Positions 7,784-16,858 of a stretch of 24,356 bases of DNA are shown here, in pieces. Position 1 is the stretch's first letter, and every line of letters begins with the position of its first letter. The notes under the pieces are model-generated. The model ran no database searches, had not been told where the DNA came from, and was given only the letters and a program-made list of their open reading frames with translations. Made by a program: the position numbers and the translations under genes. Source of the stretch: Actinomycetota bacterium. Lineage in GTDB: Bacteria > Actinomycetota > Acidimicrobiia > Actinomarinales > Actinomarinaceae. The stretch spans positions 1 through 24,356 of the forward strand of contig JAQCEB010000010.1 in the NCBI GenBank assembly GCA_027729925.1. Direction: 5' to 3'.

Positions 7784-10295
7784 TATATAATATTTCTTTA
7801 ACTTTAGTTAGAGCTTCATTAACATCAATTAAATTTGGACTTCCTCCTATTGATAATTTAGAATCTTTTGAAGCTCCTCCACCATATTCTTTGGAAATAT
7901 TTGAAACTAGTGTTGAAACATCAAAATTTAAACTATTGTCTACTGCTCCTACAATTGATTTTTTCCCATCAATTGAAGAAATTAAAAAAGCAATGTGAAT
8001 TTTATGTGTATTAATAAGTGATAAAGCAATTTCTTTTAATTCATTGACACTTTCTGCCTCAACTTCATCTATTACAACATTAAGATTTGAAACGGTATCT
8101 ATTTTATCTAGACATTTAGATATTATGGAATTTATTTCTAGTTGTCTAAATTTAACAATTTTATCTTTGTATTCTTCTAACATTTGTAGTTGAGAATTCA
8201 ACTTTTTGCTTACTTCAGATGGTTGAACTTGCAAAATGTTGGCTACATTTTTGTATGAATTGTATGCATTACTTAAAAATTCAAATGCTAAAAAGCCTGA
8301 AAGCATTTCAACTCTTCTTAAGTTAGAACCTATTGACGATTCTTGTAATAAAACTATTAGCCCAACATCGTGAGAGTTATGAACATGTGTTCCTCCACAA
8401 AGTTCTTTTGAGAAATTACCAATATTTACTACTCTAACATCGTTATCATACTTATCTCCAAAGAAAGCAAGAGCACCTTCTTTTTTCGCCTTTTCGATAT
8501 TCATAATTTTGGTATCTACATCTAAATCTTCAAAAATCTTAAGATTGGATAATTGAAATATTTCATCTAGTTCATTAGAAGATACTTTAGAAGTATGACT
8601 GAAATCAAATCTAAATTTACCTGGAGTTACGTTTGATCCTGCTTGGGAGACATGTTCACCTAAAACCTGTCTCAATGATTGATGAACAATATGCGCTCCA
8701 GTGTGGCTTTTAGAAACACCATTGCGAAAAGATGAATCTATAATGAGCTCAACATTTTGTCCTAATTCAAAATTAGTACTTTCTAGAACTATTCCTATAG
8801 CGTTATTTGAATTTTTTATAACATCATGTACCTTATGAACTTTATTATCGTAACGTATGCTTCCTTCGTCAGAAATTTGTCCACCAGCTTCAAAATAAAA
8901 TGGATTTTCTTTTGTAAAAATTATTTGCTTATTTCCTATTGATTCAATATGGTAAATTTCAGATGTAACATTTTTGCTCTCATAACCGATAAAAGAATTA
9001 ACTTCAATATCAAAATTAAATAGGTCATTGTTTTCCTTACTTATTGTTTTAGATTTCTTTTTATGTTCATCGAATAATTTATAAAACTCATCATCATCTA
9101 TAACAATATTGAATTCATTAGCAATTTCCTTTGTAAGTTCAAATGGAAAACCATATGTTTCGAATAATCGGAATGCATCTTTAGAATTTAAACTATTTTT
9201 TTCATTCAATATATTTTGTATTTCTAAATTACCTTTTATTAAGGTTTTACTAAATAGATTTTCTTCAGTAGTAAAAAGTTTTAAAGTCTTAGGTAAATTT
9301 GTTTTTAAATCTGGGTATTGAATTGAATACATTTCAACAACTTTTTCAATTAAAAAAGTTAAAGAAACATCTTTATTTGAAATTTGATTAAAAGCACGTA
9401 TTGCTCTTCTAATTAACCTTCTTAAAATATAACCTCTTCCTTCGTTAGTCGGAATTACACCATCTGAGATCATGAAAGTTGTAGATTTTATATGATCTAA
9501 AATTACTTTTTCATATTTTGGATTAGGTTTATCTATATACTTATGCAGTTCATCGTATAGTGGTTGAAATAAATCAGTTTCAAATAACGTATCCTTTTCT
9601 TGCATAATCATGGAAATTCTTTCTAGGCCCATTCCAGTATCAATATTTTTTTGTGGTAATTTATCAACTACATTAAAAGGTTTGTCCTGAATTGATTCCA
9701 TAAAAACAAGATTCCAAATTTCTATAAACCGATCTTCACCCCCACCGATTGGACCACCATCTTTTCCATATTTTGAACCTCTATCAATAAAAATTTCGGA
9801 ACATGGACCACAAGGACCTGGAATATTCATATGCCAAAAATTATCTTCATCGCCACGTTGTATTCTATCTTCTGGAACACCAACAATATTTTTCCAAATG
9901 TTATAAGACTCTTCATCTGTTTTGTAAACGGTAAACCATAATTTATCTTTATCGATATTTAACTCATCTACAATAAATGAGTAAGCAAATTTAATTGCAT
10001 CTTCTTTAAAATATTTACCTATACTAAAGTTCCCAAGCATTTCAAAAAAAGTAAGATGTCTATCTGTTTCTCCGATAATATCTATATCAACTGTTCTAAT
10101 ACATTTTTGAGATGAAGTCATATTTGCATTTTCTGGAATAATTTTTCCTAAAAAATAATCTTTAAGTGGTACCATTCCTGCCGCTGTAAATAATAAAGTA
10201 GGGTCATGTGGAATTAGTGAAGCAGAAGGTAAAATTTTATGATTATTCTTTTCAAAATAATTTAGAAATGATGTTCTTATTTCACTACTGTTCAT
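7770..10295 (-). CDS. alaS: Alanyl-tRNA synthetase
   Basis: It charges tRNA-Ala and edits mischarged Ser and Gly. The N-terminal class II catalytic core begins EIRTSFLNYFEKNNH and includes DPTLLFTAAGMVPLKDYFLG. The editing domain shows HTGAH (around residue 534) and CGGTH (around residue 635), the usual zinc ligands. A C-terminal DHHA1-type domain ends with YGGGASKDSKLSIGG. I take the ATG at 10293-10295 (841 residues, starting MNSSEIR) as the start, because alanyl-tRNA synthetases typically begin a few residues before EIR. An in-frame TTG three codons upstream (10302-10304) would give 844 residues. It overlaps the aspS stop by 11 bases with the ATG start and ruvX by 14. Confidence 0.97.
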   Translation of the reverse strand: MNSSEIRTSFLNYFEKNNHKILPSASLIPHDPTLLFTAAGMVPLKDYFLGKIIPENANMTSSQKCIRTVDIDIIGETDRHLTFFEMLGNFSIGKYFKEDAIKFAYSFIVDELNIDKDKLWFTVYKTDEESYNIWKNIVGVPEDRIQRGDEDNFWHMNIPGPCGPCSEIFIDRGSKYGKDGGPIGGGEDRFIEIWNLVFMESIQDKPFNVVDKLPQKNIDTGMGLERISMIMQEKDTLFETDLFQPLYDELHKYIDKPNPKYEKVILDHIKSTTFMISDGVIPTNEGRGYILRRLIRRAIRAFNQISNKDVSLTFLIEKVVEMYSIQYPDLKTNLPKTLKLFTTEENLFSKTLIKGNLEIQNILNEKNSLNSKDAFRLFETYGFPFELTKEIANEFNIVIDDDEFYKLFDEHKKKSKTISKENNDLFNFDIEVNSFIGYESKNVTSEIYHIESIGNKQIIFTKENPFYFEAGGQISDEGSIRYDNKVHKVHDVIKNSNNAIGIVLESTNFELGQNVELIIDSSFRNGVSKSHTGAHIVHQSLRQVLGEHVSQAGSNVTPGKFRFDFSHTSKVSSNELDEIFQLSNLKIFEDLDVDTKIMNIEKAKKEGALAFFGDKYDNDVRVVNIGNFSKELCGGTHVHNSHDVGLIVLLQESSIGSNLRRVEMLSGFLAFEFLSNAYNSYKNVANILQVQPSEVSKKLNSQLQMLEEYKDKIVKFRQLEINSIISKCLDKIDTVSNLNVVIDEVEAESVNELKEIALSLINTHKIHIAFLISSIDGKKSIVGAVDNSLNFDVSTLVSNISKEYGGGASKDSKLSIGGSPNLIDVNEALTKVKEILYSEFK

Positions 10296-11991
10296 TATCT
10301 TCAATCACTTTTATGTTGTATTCTTTAAGTAATTCTTTATCTAATTTAGTAGGAGCGTCTGTAAGTGGATCCATACCAGATTGAGTTTTAGGAAATGGAA
10401 TTACATCACGAATTGAAGGTTGACGCATTACCTCTGCAACTAATCTATCTATACCTATTGCAAAGCCTGCATGTTCTGGTGTTCCATATGATAGTGCTTC
10501 AATAAACCAGCCAAATCTATTTTGAATTTCATCTTCACTTAATCCCCATTTTTTCAAAACTAATGTTTGAAGATCAGGATTATTAATTCTTTGAGAGCCA
10601 GAACCTAGTTCTACACCATTTAAAACTAAATCATAGTGCAGCGCTAATGCTTCTAAAGGATTATTTTCAAATTCATGTATATTATTAGGTGATGTAAATG
10701 GATGGTGTGAGGGCTGTAAAATTCCATTATCTATTTCAAAATATGGAAAATCTTCAATCCATAAAAAAATGTGTTCATTTTGTTCAGTTTTACTAAATAA
10801 GGTTGTTCTTAAGAAATCCATTGTTTTAGAAATATCATTTAAATTACCTACTTGAAATAAAAAAGTACCTTTGCCAAAAGATTTTATAAAAGAAGATTCT
10901 TGTTCGTTTAAAAATTTAACTAAAGGACCAGTTAGCTCATTATTTTCAGATTTTATCCACCCTAATCCATTACTACCAAGTTCTTTAGATTGAATTTCTA
11001 ATTCGTCAATCTCTTTTCTTGAAAGAATATTTTTTGTAAATAAATATTTAAAAACACCGGAGTTATTAATTGAATCTTTTACAAATGTAATAGAAGTATT
11101 GATAAATATATCTGTAGCATCATTGATTGTTTCAGTAATTCTTAAATCTGGTTTATCAGTTCCATATAAATTGATAGCTTCAGTAAAAGATAGTGACTTG
11201 AAAGGTATGTTTATTTTTAAATCGAATGCTTCTGCAAATATGTGTTGAACAATTATTTCTAATTTTTCCTTTACAATTTTTGGATTTGAATTTGAAAATT
11301 CAAGATCTAATTGGGTAAATTCAGGTTGTCTGTCTTTACGTGAATCTTCATCTCTATAACATTTAGCAATTTGGTAATAATTTGGAAAACCAGACATCAT
11401 GAATAACTGTTTATACATTTGAGGTGATTGTGGAAGTGCGTAAAAGGTACCAGGATTTTTTCTAGAAGGAACAAGGAAGTCTTTTGCACCTTCAGGAGTA
11501 GATTTAATTAAAGTTGGTGTATCTATTTCCAAAATGTTTAAATTGTTCATAACGTTTCTGATGCTTTTAAATACTTTTGATCTTGCCAAAATATTTTGTT
11601 TCATTTCATTTCTTCTTAAATCTAAATATCGATATTTTAAACGAATACTTTCATCTGTTTCTATACCGTCTTCAATTTGAAAAGGAAGATTTTTACTTTT
11701 ATTAATAATATTAATTTCTTTCACATGAATTTCGTAAGTACCAAATTCTTGTTTTTTATTTATTAAATTTTCATCTCTATTTTTAAATATTCCAGTTACA
11801 GAAATGTAAAATTCATTCTTAATTTTTAATTCATCTATTAATTTTTTATCAATAATTAATTGTATAAATGATTCATAATCTCTTAAATCAATAAAGGTTA
11901 ATCCACCATGATCTCGAATCGTATCTACCCAACCAGTAAGATTCTCAACTAAAGTGTCATTTTTTATATTTTTTAATTCTTTTATATTCAT
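10285..11991 (-). CDS. aspS: Aspartyl-tRNA synthetase, possibly non-discriminating
   Basis: This is a class IIb synthetase of bacterial type. Domains are an N-terminal OB anticodon-binding fold (about 1-95), a catalytic core with RYLDLRR (121-127), GAKDFLVPSR and motif 2 around YRDEDSRKDRQPEFTQ (212-227), an inserted GAD domain, and motif 3 with GIDRLVA near the C-terminus. At 568 residues it is slightly below the usual ~590. In the anticodon-binding domain the segment is RDHGGLTFIDLRD, with H28. Histidine at this position is a mark of non-discriminating enzymes that also load Asp onto tRNA-Asn; discriminating enzymes such as E. coli have Leu. That would require GatCAB elsewhere in the genome. 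ATGA overlap with hisS. Confidence 0.96.
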   Translation of the reverse strand: MNIKELKNIKNDTLVENLTGWVDTIRDHGGLTFIDLRDYESFIQLIIDKKLIDELKIKNEFYISVTGIFKNRDENLINKKQEFGTYEIHVKEINIINKSKNLPFQIEDGIETDESIRLKYRYLDLRRNEMKQNILARSKVFKSIRNVMNNLNILEIDTPTLIKSTPEGAKDFLVPSRKNPGTFYALPQSPQMYKQLFMMSGFPNYYQIAKCYRDEDSRKDRQPEFTQLDLEFSNSNPKIVKEKLEIIVQHIFAEAFDLKINIPFKSLSFTEAINLYGTDKPDLRITETINDATDIFINTSITFVKDSINNSGVFKYLFTKNILSRKEIDELEIQSKELGSNGLGWIKSENNELTGPLVKFLNEQESSFIKSFGKGTFLFQVGNLNDISKTMDFLRTTLFSKTEQNEHIFLWIEDFPYFEIDNGILQPSHHPFTSPNNIHEFENNPLEALALHYDLVLNGVELGSGSQRINNPDLQTLVLKKWGLSEDEIQNRFGWFIEALSYGTPEHAGFAIGIDRLVAEVMRQPSIRDVIPFPKTQSGMDPLTDAPTKLDKELLKEYNIKVIEDNEQ

Positions 11992-13154
11992 GACAACGCT
12001 TTTTTGGAAAATTTAACTGTAGTGTTAGTTCTTAAGTTCTTAATTGTATCTTCATCTGTATTTATAATATATTGATAATTTTTGGACTTAGCTTCTTTGA
12101 ATTGTGAATTTATTTTAGATAGCCTTGCAGGTTTATCGTAAGGAATATTAAGGGAGTCTAAAGTTATGGAATAATTTATCATTTTTGATATATTAGAGCC
12201 TATTAGATAGTACTTATTAGAAGTTTCAATTTTATTTATTTGATTAATTATGCGTTCTACTCCAAAAGCAACTCCAATTCCTTGAAACTTTCCAATATTT
12301 AAAATTTCAGATAATTTATCATATCTTCCACCACCTCCAACGACAACCCCTTGATCTGAAATGAATTCAAAAGTTAAATCATTGTAATAATCTAAACCTC
12401 TCACTAACCTTTCATTTTTTTGATACTTAATTCCTTTATTATCTAAAAGAAGTAACAAACTATTAAATTTTTCTAATGATTCTTCAGATAAAAATTTATA
12501 CATAGTTGGTGCATCATTAATAATTTTTAAATCAGTTTTTTCATTTGAATCAAGAATTCTTAAAGTGTTATTTTCGAGTTTATCTTGGGATTCTTTACTA
12601 AGTTTTTTCAAATTCGATCTAAAATATTTATAAAGTTCTTTAGTGTATTTTTCTCTTTCTTTAACAGATCCAATCGTATTAATGTTTAATTTAAATTCTA
12701 GATTTAAACTTTTTAAAAAATTAATAGAGTCATTTATAACTTGAAATTCTGAATATAAATCAACATTACCAATGATTTCAGCACCAGCTTGAGAAAATTC
12801 TCTATATCTGTTCTTTTGTGGATTTTCATATCTAAACATCTGACCAAAATAAATATATTTTTTAGTAAAATCTTTGTTATTTTCTGCATGGTATCTTACA
12901 AGACTAGATGTACCTTCAGGTCTTAAAACAATGTCTCTACCTGCTTTATCTTTAAATTGGTACATTTGTTTAGTTACAATTTCCGAATTTTCTCCTATGG
13001 ATTTTTTAAAAAGTTCGGCATGTTCAAGTGTTGGTGTGATTACTTGTTCGTATCCGTAACTTTTAAATATTTTATAAAAGGTGTTGTGAATAAGATTATA
13101 TTTTACAGCTAATTCACCATCAATATTATTAGTACCTTTTACTTGTTCAATCAT
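11988..13154 (-). CDS. hisS: Histidyl-tRNA synthetase
   Basis: It charges tRNA-His. Class II motif 2 is clear in FGQMFRYENPQKNRYREFSQ (103-122), preceded by LRPEGTSSLVR (77-87). The histidine-binding signature is RGLDYY (252-257), followed by GGGGRYDKL and motif 3 GIGVAFGVER (292-301). The C-terminal anticodon-binding domain is present but short, giving 388 residues against ~420. ATG start. The start overlaps the upstream hydrolase stop by 8 bases and the stop overlaps aspS (ATGA). The rel-hydrolase-hisS-aspS order is common in actinobacteria and Firmicutes and places tRNA charging next to the amino-acid starvation sensor. Confidence 0.96.
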   Translation of the reverse strand: MIEQVKGTNNIDGELAVKYNLIHNTFYKIFKSYGYEQVITPTLEHAELFKKSIGENSEIVTKQMYQFKDKAGRDIVLRPEGTSSLVRYHAENNKDFTKKYIYFGQMFRYENPQKNRYREFSQAGAEIIGNVDLYSEFQVINDSINFLKSLNLEFKLNINTIGSVKEREKYTKELYKYFRSNLKKLSKESQDKLENNTLRILDSNEKTDLKIINDAPTMYKFLSEESLEKFNSLLLLLDNKGIKYQKNERLVRGLDYYNDLTFEFISDQGVVVGGGGRYDKLSEILNIGKFQGIGVAFGVERIINQINKIETSNKYYLIGSNISKMINYSITLDSLNIPYDKPARLSKINSQFKEAKSKNYQYIINTDEDTIKNLRTNTTVKFSKKALS

Positions 13155-13767
13155 TGATGTATTCCTTTAAAACATAGTTATTTAATAATATATTTTGTAC
13201 AGATTCATAATCTCCATGTCCAGGAAATACGTCATAATTTTTATTAAATTTCAGAAATATATTATTTATAGATTCTTTCATTTCGAATATATCACCGCTA
13301 AAAAGATCAGTTCTTCCGATGCTATCTTTAAATACGAAATCGCCAGTAAACACAATCCCTAAATTATTAAATTCAAAAGAAACACTACCCTTAGTATGTC
13401 CTGGGTTTGAATGGACTTTTAAAAAATCAAAGTTATGAGAAAAAACATCATTTATTTCACCGTCATATTTATTTAAAGAAATTCCATTTAGTAATTGTCC
13501 TATTTGCTCTTGAGGATTTCGTGCTAAAAACTCATCATCTAAATTCATATATATATTCTTGTTTATTTCTTTCATTCCAAGTGCATGGTCATAATGTCCA
13601 TGAGTTATAAATGCACCAGCGATTGCTAAATTATTAGATTTAATAAAACTTAATGTTTCATCTAAATCTGGTGGTAAATCAATTAAAAAGCATACTCCAC
13701 TGTTGTCTGGTGTCACAACATAGCAATTTGATGTCGTAAAACTTGTAAACCTTTTAACTGTTTGCAC
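13147..13767 (-). CDS. Metallo-beta-lactamase-fold hydrolase, glyoxalase II-like
   Basis: This 206-residue protein is a single MBL-fold domain with the full metal-binding set: THGHYDH (55-61), H124 in NPGHTKGS, D143 in FTGDFVF and H184 in FPGHGD. FVFKDSIGRTD is typical of the glyoxalase II / YcbL branch, whose members hydrolyse thioesters such as S-lactoylglutathione; the natural substrate is not predictable. Its place between rel and hisS is conserved in many Gram-positive genomes. The start is a GTG overlapping the rel stop as TAGTG, consistent with coupled translation. It is cytoplasmic, with no signal peptide. Confidence 0.9.
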   Translation of the reverse strand: MQTVKRFTSFTTSNCYVVTPDNSGVCFLIDLPPDLDETLSFIKSNNLAIAGAFITHGHYDHALGMKEINKNIYMNLDDEFLARNPQEQIGQLLNGISLNKYDGEINDVFSHNFDFLKVHSNPGHTKGSVSFEFNNLGIVFTGDFVFKDSIGRTDLFSGDIFEMKESINNIFLKFNKNYDVFPGHGDYESVQNILLNNYVLKEYIND

Positions 13768-14378
13768 TATTTCTTACCTGGGAATATTCTAGAAGCATCA
13801 AAAACGTTTTCAATTTTCTTGGCATCTTCGATTATTGCATCTAGTTGATTGTTGTCGCTAATTTCAACTTGAAAAATTAGAGACACAATTCTTTTACTGT
13901 TAGTTACCGATTTAGCAACTAAAATATTTCCGCCATTGTCAGAAATAGCAATTGTTGCATCACGCAGCAGGTAAGGTCTATCTATAGCTTCAATTTCTAG
14001 CCAAACTACCGTTCCTGAATTAGCTGTGTAACCCCAAGATACGTCTACAATTCTTTCACCAATAGTTGGATTAATTTGAACATTTAAACAATCAGATCTG
14101 TGAATAGCAATACCATTTGATATAGTAACAAATCCAATAATATCATCACCGGGGACAGGTACACAACATTTTGCCATTCTTACTTGAATATCATCGTATC
14201 CTTCAACAATTATGAGATCAGATTTTGAATCTGGTTTTATTTCTGGTGAAAACAAGTCTTCGTCTAAAGAAATTTCTTCAGGAAAAATTTGTTTTCGTAT
14301 CTTATTTCCAATAGTGTTTACTCCAGTATTACCACTACCTAGAGTTTGGTAAAGTGACTCTAAATTTGGAATTTTCAT
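13767..14378 (-). CDS. rel: Rel C-terminal regulatory part (downstream fragment of the frameshifted gene)
   Basis: This frame encodes the regulatory C-terminus of the (p)ppGpp enzyme. It contains the zinc-finger/RIS region with AKCCVPVPGDDIIGFV and HRSDC, and a final ACT domain ending in DASRIFPGKK. The first in-frame ATG is at 14376-14378, but the same frame reads back through 14515 as good Rel sequence (IRQWHQKQLKNED, later NSWFEENS). The fragment therefore joins the upstream part without any missing segment. No convincing ribosome binding site precedes the ATG. I read it as part of one gene broken by a one-base frameshift, not as a separate gene. Confidence 0.85.
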   Translation of the reverse strand: MKIPNLESLYQTLGSGNTGVNTIGNKIRKQIFPEEISLDEDLFSPEIKPDSKSDLIIVEGYDDIQVRMAKCCVPVPGDDIIGFVTISNGIAIHRSDCLNVQINPTIGERIVDVSWGYTANSGTVVWLEIEAIDRPYLLRDATIAISDNGGNILVAKSVTNSKRIVSLIFQVEISDNNQLDAIIEDAKKIENVFDASRIFPGKK

Positions 14379-14513
14379 CTCTGAAAGTAAATCTTGTAAT
14401 AAATTATCTTTTGATTTCTTATTTAAAACATCAGAGTTTTCCTCAAACCATGAATTTAGAAGTGTTTTACCCTTCTGAATATCTTCATTTTTTAATTGTT
14501 TTTGATGCCATTG

Positions 14514-14522
14514 TCTTATTTC
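14514..14522 (-). other. Frameshift site within rel
   Basis: The coding strand reads TCGAAATAAGAC. The upstream frame ends ARSK and then meets TAA. If the A run were AAAA instead of AAA, the reading would pass through as ARSKIRQWHQ, the expected continuation for Rel, giving one uninterrupted protein of 721 residues. The context is not a classical X-XXY-YYZ slippery heptamer and no obvious downstream hairpin is seen. A lost A in a short homopolymer is the simplest explanation, either as a sequencing/assembly error or as a real mutation. Confidence 0.85.
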
Positions 14523-15931
14523 GACCTAGCTGTTGTAGTTTTAACAATATTTAGCCAATCTCTGCTTGGACCTTTTTCTTTATCCTTACTTGTTAGAATT
14601 TCGATTGTATCACCAGATTTAAGAATGCTTCCTAGGTTAACTAACTTTCCATTAACTTTTGCACCTATTAGTTTTTCTCCAAGTTCAGTATGAATAGCAA
14701 AAGCAAAATCAACTGGTGATGAACCTTGTGGTAAAGAAATGACATCACCATTAGGAGTTAAACAGAAAACTTCATTCTCATAGAGATCCAACTTCATATG
14801 CTGTAAAAATTCATTAGGATCTGGGTATTCTGTAGAAATAGTAGACAATTCGTTTGTCCATTTAGTTAAATCATTTGATGGTTTTTCTTTGTATTTCCAA
14901 TGTGCTGCAACTCCAAACTCAGCACGATAATGCATTTCATGAGTACGTATTTGAATTTCCATTTTGTGACCTAATTGGGTTAAGACGGTAGTGTGTAAGC
15001 TTTGGTATAAATTAAATTTTGGCATAGAAATAAAATCTTTAAATCTTCCAAGCACTGGTTGAAAATTAGCGTGAATTAAACCTAAGATGGTATAACAATT
15101 TTTGACATCATCAGTAATTATACGAATACCTATCAGATCATTAATTTCATTAAAAGATAAACCATTATTGACTATTTTTTTATAAATAGAATAGTTATGT
15201 TTAGGTCTACCGTTAACATTAGCGGAAATAGAGTTATCTTCTAAAAGTGTGCGAATTATCCTTATAGACTCGTCAATTTGTTTTGATCTATTTGGATTTG
15301 ATAAATTTATTTGTTCTTGTAATTCTTTGTTTTGCTTTTCATATAATATTTTAAAAGATATATCTTCTAATTCATGTTTTATTGACTGCAATCCTAATCT
15401 GTGAGCTAAAGGTGCATATACGTAGAGAGTTTCACTTGCAATTTTTTCCTGCTTCCAATCATTATGAAATTCTATTGTTTTGATATTATGTAATCTATCT
15501 GCTAGTTTCAAGATCAAAACTCTAATATCTTTTGACATTGCAATAACCATTTTTCTTATAGCGTCTGCCTTAGCTTCTTCATTAGAGTTATATTTAATTT
15601 TGTCTAATTTTGTAACACCGTCAACAATATCAGCAATCTCCTTGCCAAATTTAGTATGAAGGTCATCATAAGTTATATCTGTATCTTCAATTAAATCATG
15701 CAGTAACGCAGCAACAATAGTTTCAATATCTAAACTTAATTCAGATAAATAAATAGCAACTTGGAGAGGATGAGTAATATAAGGTTCTCCTGATTTTCTT
15801 TTTTGATTTTCATGACCTTTACTAGCAAATTGAAAACCTTCATTAATTAAATTGTGATGTTTTATATCAGTATTTGACAATAATCTTTCAAGCAATTCGC
15901 TCGTTTGGTTAGTCGGATTTAAAGTATCCAT
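14516..15931 (-). CDS. rel: Bifunctional (p)ppGpp synthetase/hydrolase Rel, N-terminal part ended by a frameshift
   Basis: This is the catalytic half of the stringent-response enzyme. The HD hydrolase domain has H54, HD at 78-79 and ED at 82-83. The synthetase domain has RFKDFISMPKFNLYQSLHT (296-314) and EIQIRT..MH..AEFGVAAHW. The RFKD motif (R-x-K-D rather than E-x-D-D) is that of bifunctional Rel enzymes. A TGS domain follows (about 385-447). The frame ends after residue 471, where the helical domain should begin. Joined to the downstream part it makes 721 residues, normal for actinobacterial Rel. If the break is real, the product would keep both active sites but lose the ribosome-sensing C-terminus. 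ATG start, no clear ribosome binding site, 18-base spacer to secF. The apt gene usual in this spot is absent. Confidence 0.93.
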   Translation of the reverse strand: MDTLNPTNQTSELLERLLSNTDIKHHNLINEGFQFASKGHENQKRKSGEPYITHPLQVAIYLSELSLDIETIVAALLHDLIEDTDITYDDLHTKFGKEIADIVDGVTKLDKIKYNSNEEAKADAIRKMVIAMSKDIRVLILKLADRLHNIKTIEFHNDWKQEKIASETLYVYAPLAHRLGLQSIKHELEDISFKILYEKQNKELQEQINLSNPNRSKQIDESIRIIRTLLEDNSISANVNGRPKHNYSIYKKIVNNGLSFNEINDLIGIRIITDDVKNCYTILGLIHANFQPVLGRFKDFISMPKFNLYQSLHTTVLTQLGHKMEIQIRTHEMHYRAEFGVAAHWKYKEKPSNDLTKWTNELSTISTEYPDPNEFLQHMKLDLYENEVFCLTPNGDVISLPQGSSPVDFAFAIHTELGEKLIGAKVNGKLVNLGSILKSGDTIEILTSKDKEKGPSRDWLNIVKTTTARSK

Positions 15932-15937
15932 ATATTT

Positions 15938-15943
15938 ATGGTA
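15938..15943 (-). promoter_or_regulatory. Candidate -10 element for rel
   Basis: The 18-base spacer between secF and rel contains TACCAT placed 12 to 7 bases before the ATG. This is where a -10 hexamer would sit if transcription began at the start codon (leaderless mRNA, common in actinobacteria). No Shine-Dalgarno sequence is present. No good -35 hexamer is seen at 17 bases. In such AT-rich DNA the match alone is weak; it gains some weight because the two other long spacers hold a similar box. Confidence 0.25.
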
Positions 15944-15949
15944 GTAAAA

Positions 15950-16858
15950 TTAATTTGTTTTAATTATTTTTGACAAAAATGGTACAGTTACAAATATTGA
16001 ACTATAAGTTCCTGATAATATCCCAATTAATAATGGAACAGCAAAATCAGATAAACTACCATCTATACCTAAATAATTTCCTAAAAATAAGATTGAAATA
16101 ATTGGAAAAGCTGAGGTTAACGATGTGTTGATACTTCTCATGAGAACTTCATTAAATGTTTTATTTAATATATCACTATTAAGGTTATTACGTTTATAAA
16201 TTTTTTGTGAATCTTTTAATTTATCAAACAAAATTACAGTGTCATAAAGTGAGTAACCTAATATTGTTAATAAAGCGATAATTGTCGAAGGTGTAATCTC
16301 TAAACCGAGTAACTCATAAACTGTATAGCTTAAAAGTAAGTCATGAAATAGCGCAACAAGTGCAATAATTGCAAACTTTAATTCATATCTAAAAGATATT
16401 AAAGCAACGATTATTGCTAAAAATATAAATAGAGCTCTCAATCCTTTAGATGTAATTTCGGCACCAAAAGTCGGGCCAACTCTTTGAAACTCTATATTTT
16501 CAGTTGGAACATCAAATTTATAAGATAAATAATTTAATAATTCAGTTTCTTTGTCTTGTGTTGATTCAACTGCTCTAAATATTATTGAATTTGAATTTTC
16601 AAATGTTTGATATCTGGAAACTTTTAATATTGTATTATTCATAACATCTGATATGTCGTCTGAAGAATAGTCTGTTGATAGCTGATAAGTTGTACCTCCT
16701 GTGAAGTCAACAGATAAATTTAAGTCTCGATATCCTGATAGTGATAAACCTATAACTGCAATAAATATTGTCATTTCAACTATAAAAACTTTTAGAAACG
16801 TATTTCCTAATTTATAGAAGTTAATTTCTGTTGTACCCAAAAATAATTTTTTAAACAT
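15950..16858 (-). CDS. secF: Protein translocase subunit SecF
   Basis: SecF works with SecD in the membrane to drive the late steps of SecYEG protein export using the proton gradient. The 302-residue protein has an N-terminal membrane segment (about 22-40), the VDFTGGT signature (50-56), a periplasm-side (outer-face) P domain to about 125, VGPTFGAEI (127-135), then five further membrane helices. The membrane motif GYSLYDTVILFDKLKD (201-216) contains D206, part of the conserved polar set. ATG start, overlapping the secD stop by 8 bases. Confidence 0.97.
   Translation of the reverse strand: MFKKLFLGTTEINFYKLGNTFLKVFIVEMTIFIAVIGLSLSGYRDLNLSVDFTGGTTYQLSTDYSSDDISDVMNNTILKVSRYQTFENSNSIIFRAVESTQDKETELLNYLSYKFDVPTENIEFQRVGPTFGAEITSKGLRALFIFLAIIVALISFRYELKFAIIALVALFHDLLLSYTVYELLGLEITPSTIIALLTILGYSLYDTVILFDKLKDSQKIYKRNNLNSDILNKTFNEVLMRSINTSLTSAFPIISILFLGNYLGIDGSLSDFAVPLLIGILSGTYSSIFVTVPFLSKIIKTN

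Noticed and set aside
7753..7998. Plus-strand frame across the ruvX/alaS junction
   Set aside because: Both minus-strand genes are well supported here, and the frame has no recognisable domain.
10296..10304. TTG at 10302-10304 as the alaS start
   Set aside because: It would add only three residues before the typical M-x-x-x-EIR start, and an ATG at 10293-10295 fits the family better; it cannot be fully excluded.
13767..14378. The rel 3' part as an independent ACT-domain gene
   Set aside because: The upstream sequence in the same frame is good Rel sequence without a gap, and no ribosome binding site precedes its first ATG.
14514..14522. Programmed -1 frameshifting in rel
   Set aside because: The site CGAAATAAG is not a classical slippery heptamer, the A run is only three bases, and I see no strong downstream hairpin. 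A lost base is simpler.
15971..15976. TTGTCA upstream of rel as a -35 box
   Set aside because: It lies about 27 bases before the TACCAT hexamer, too far for a normal 16-18 base spacer, and it is inside the end of secF.
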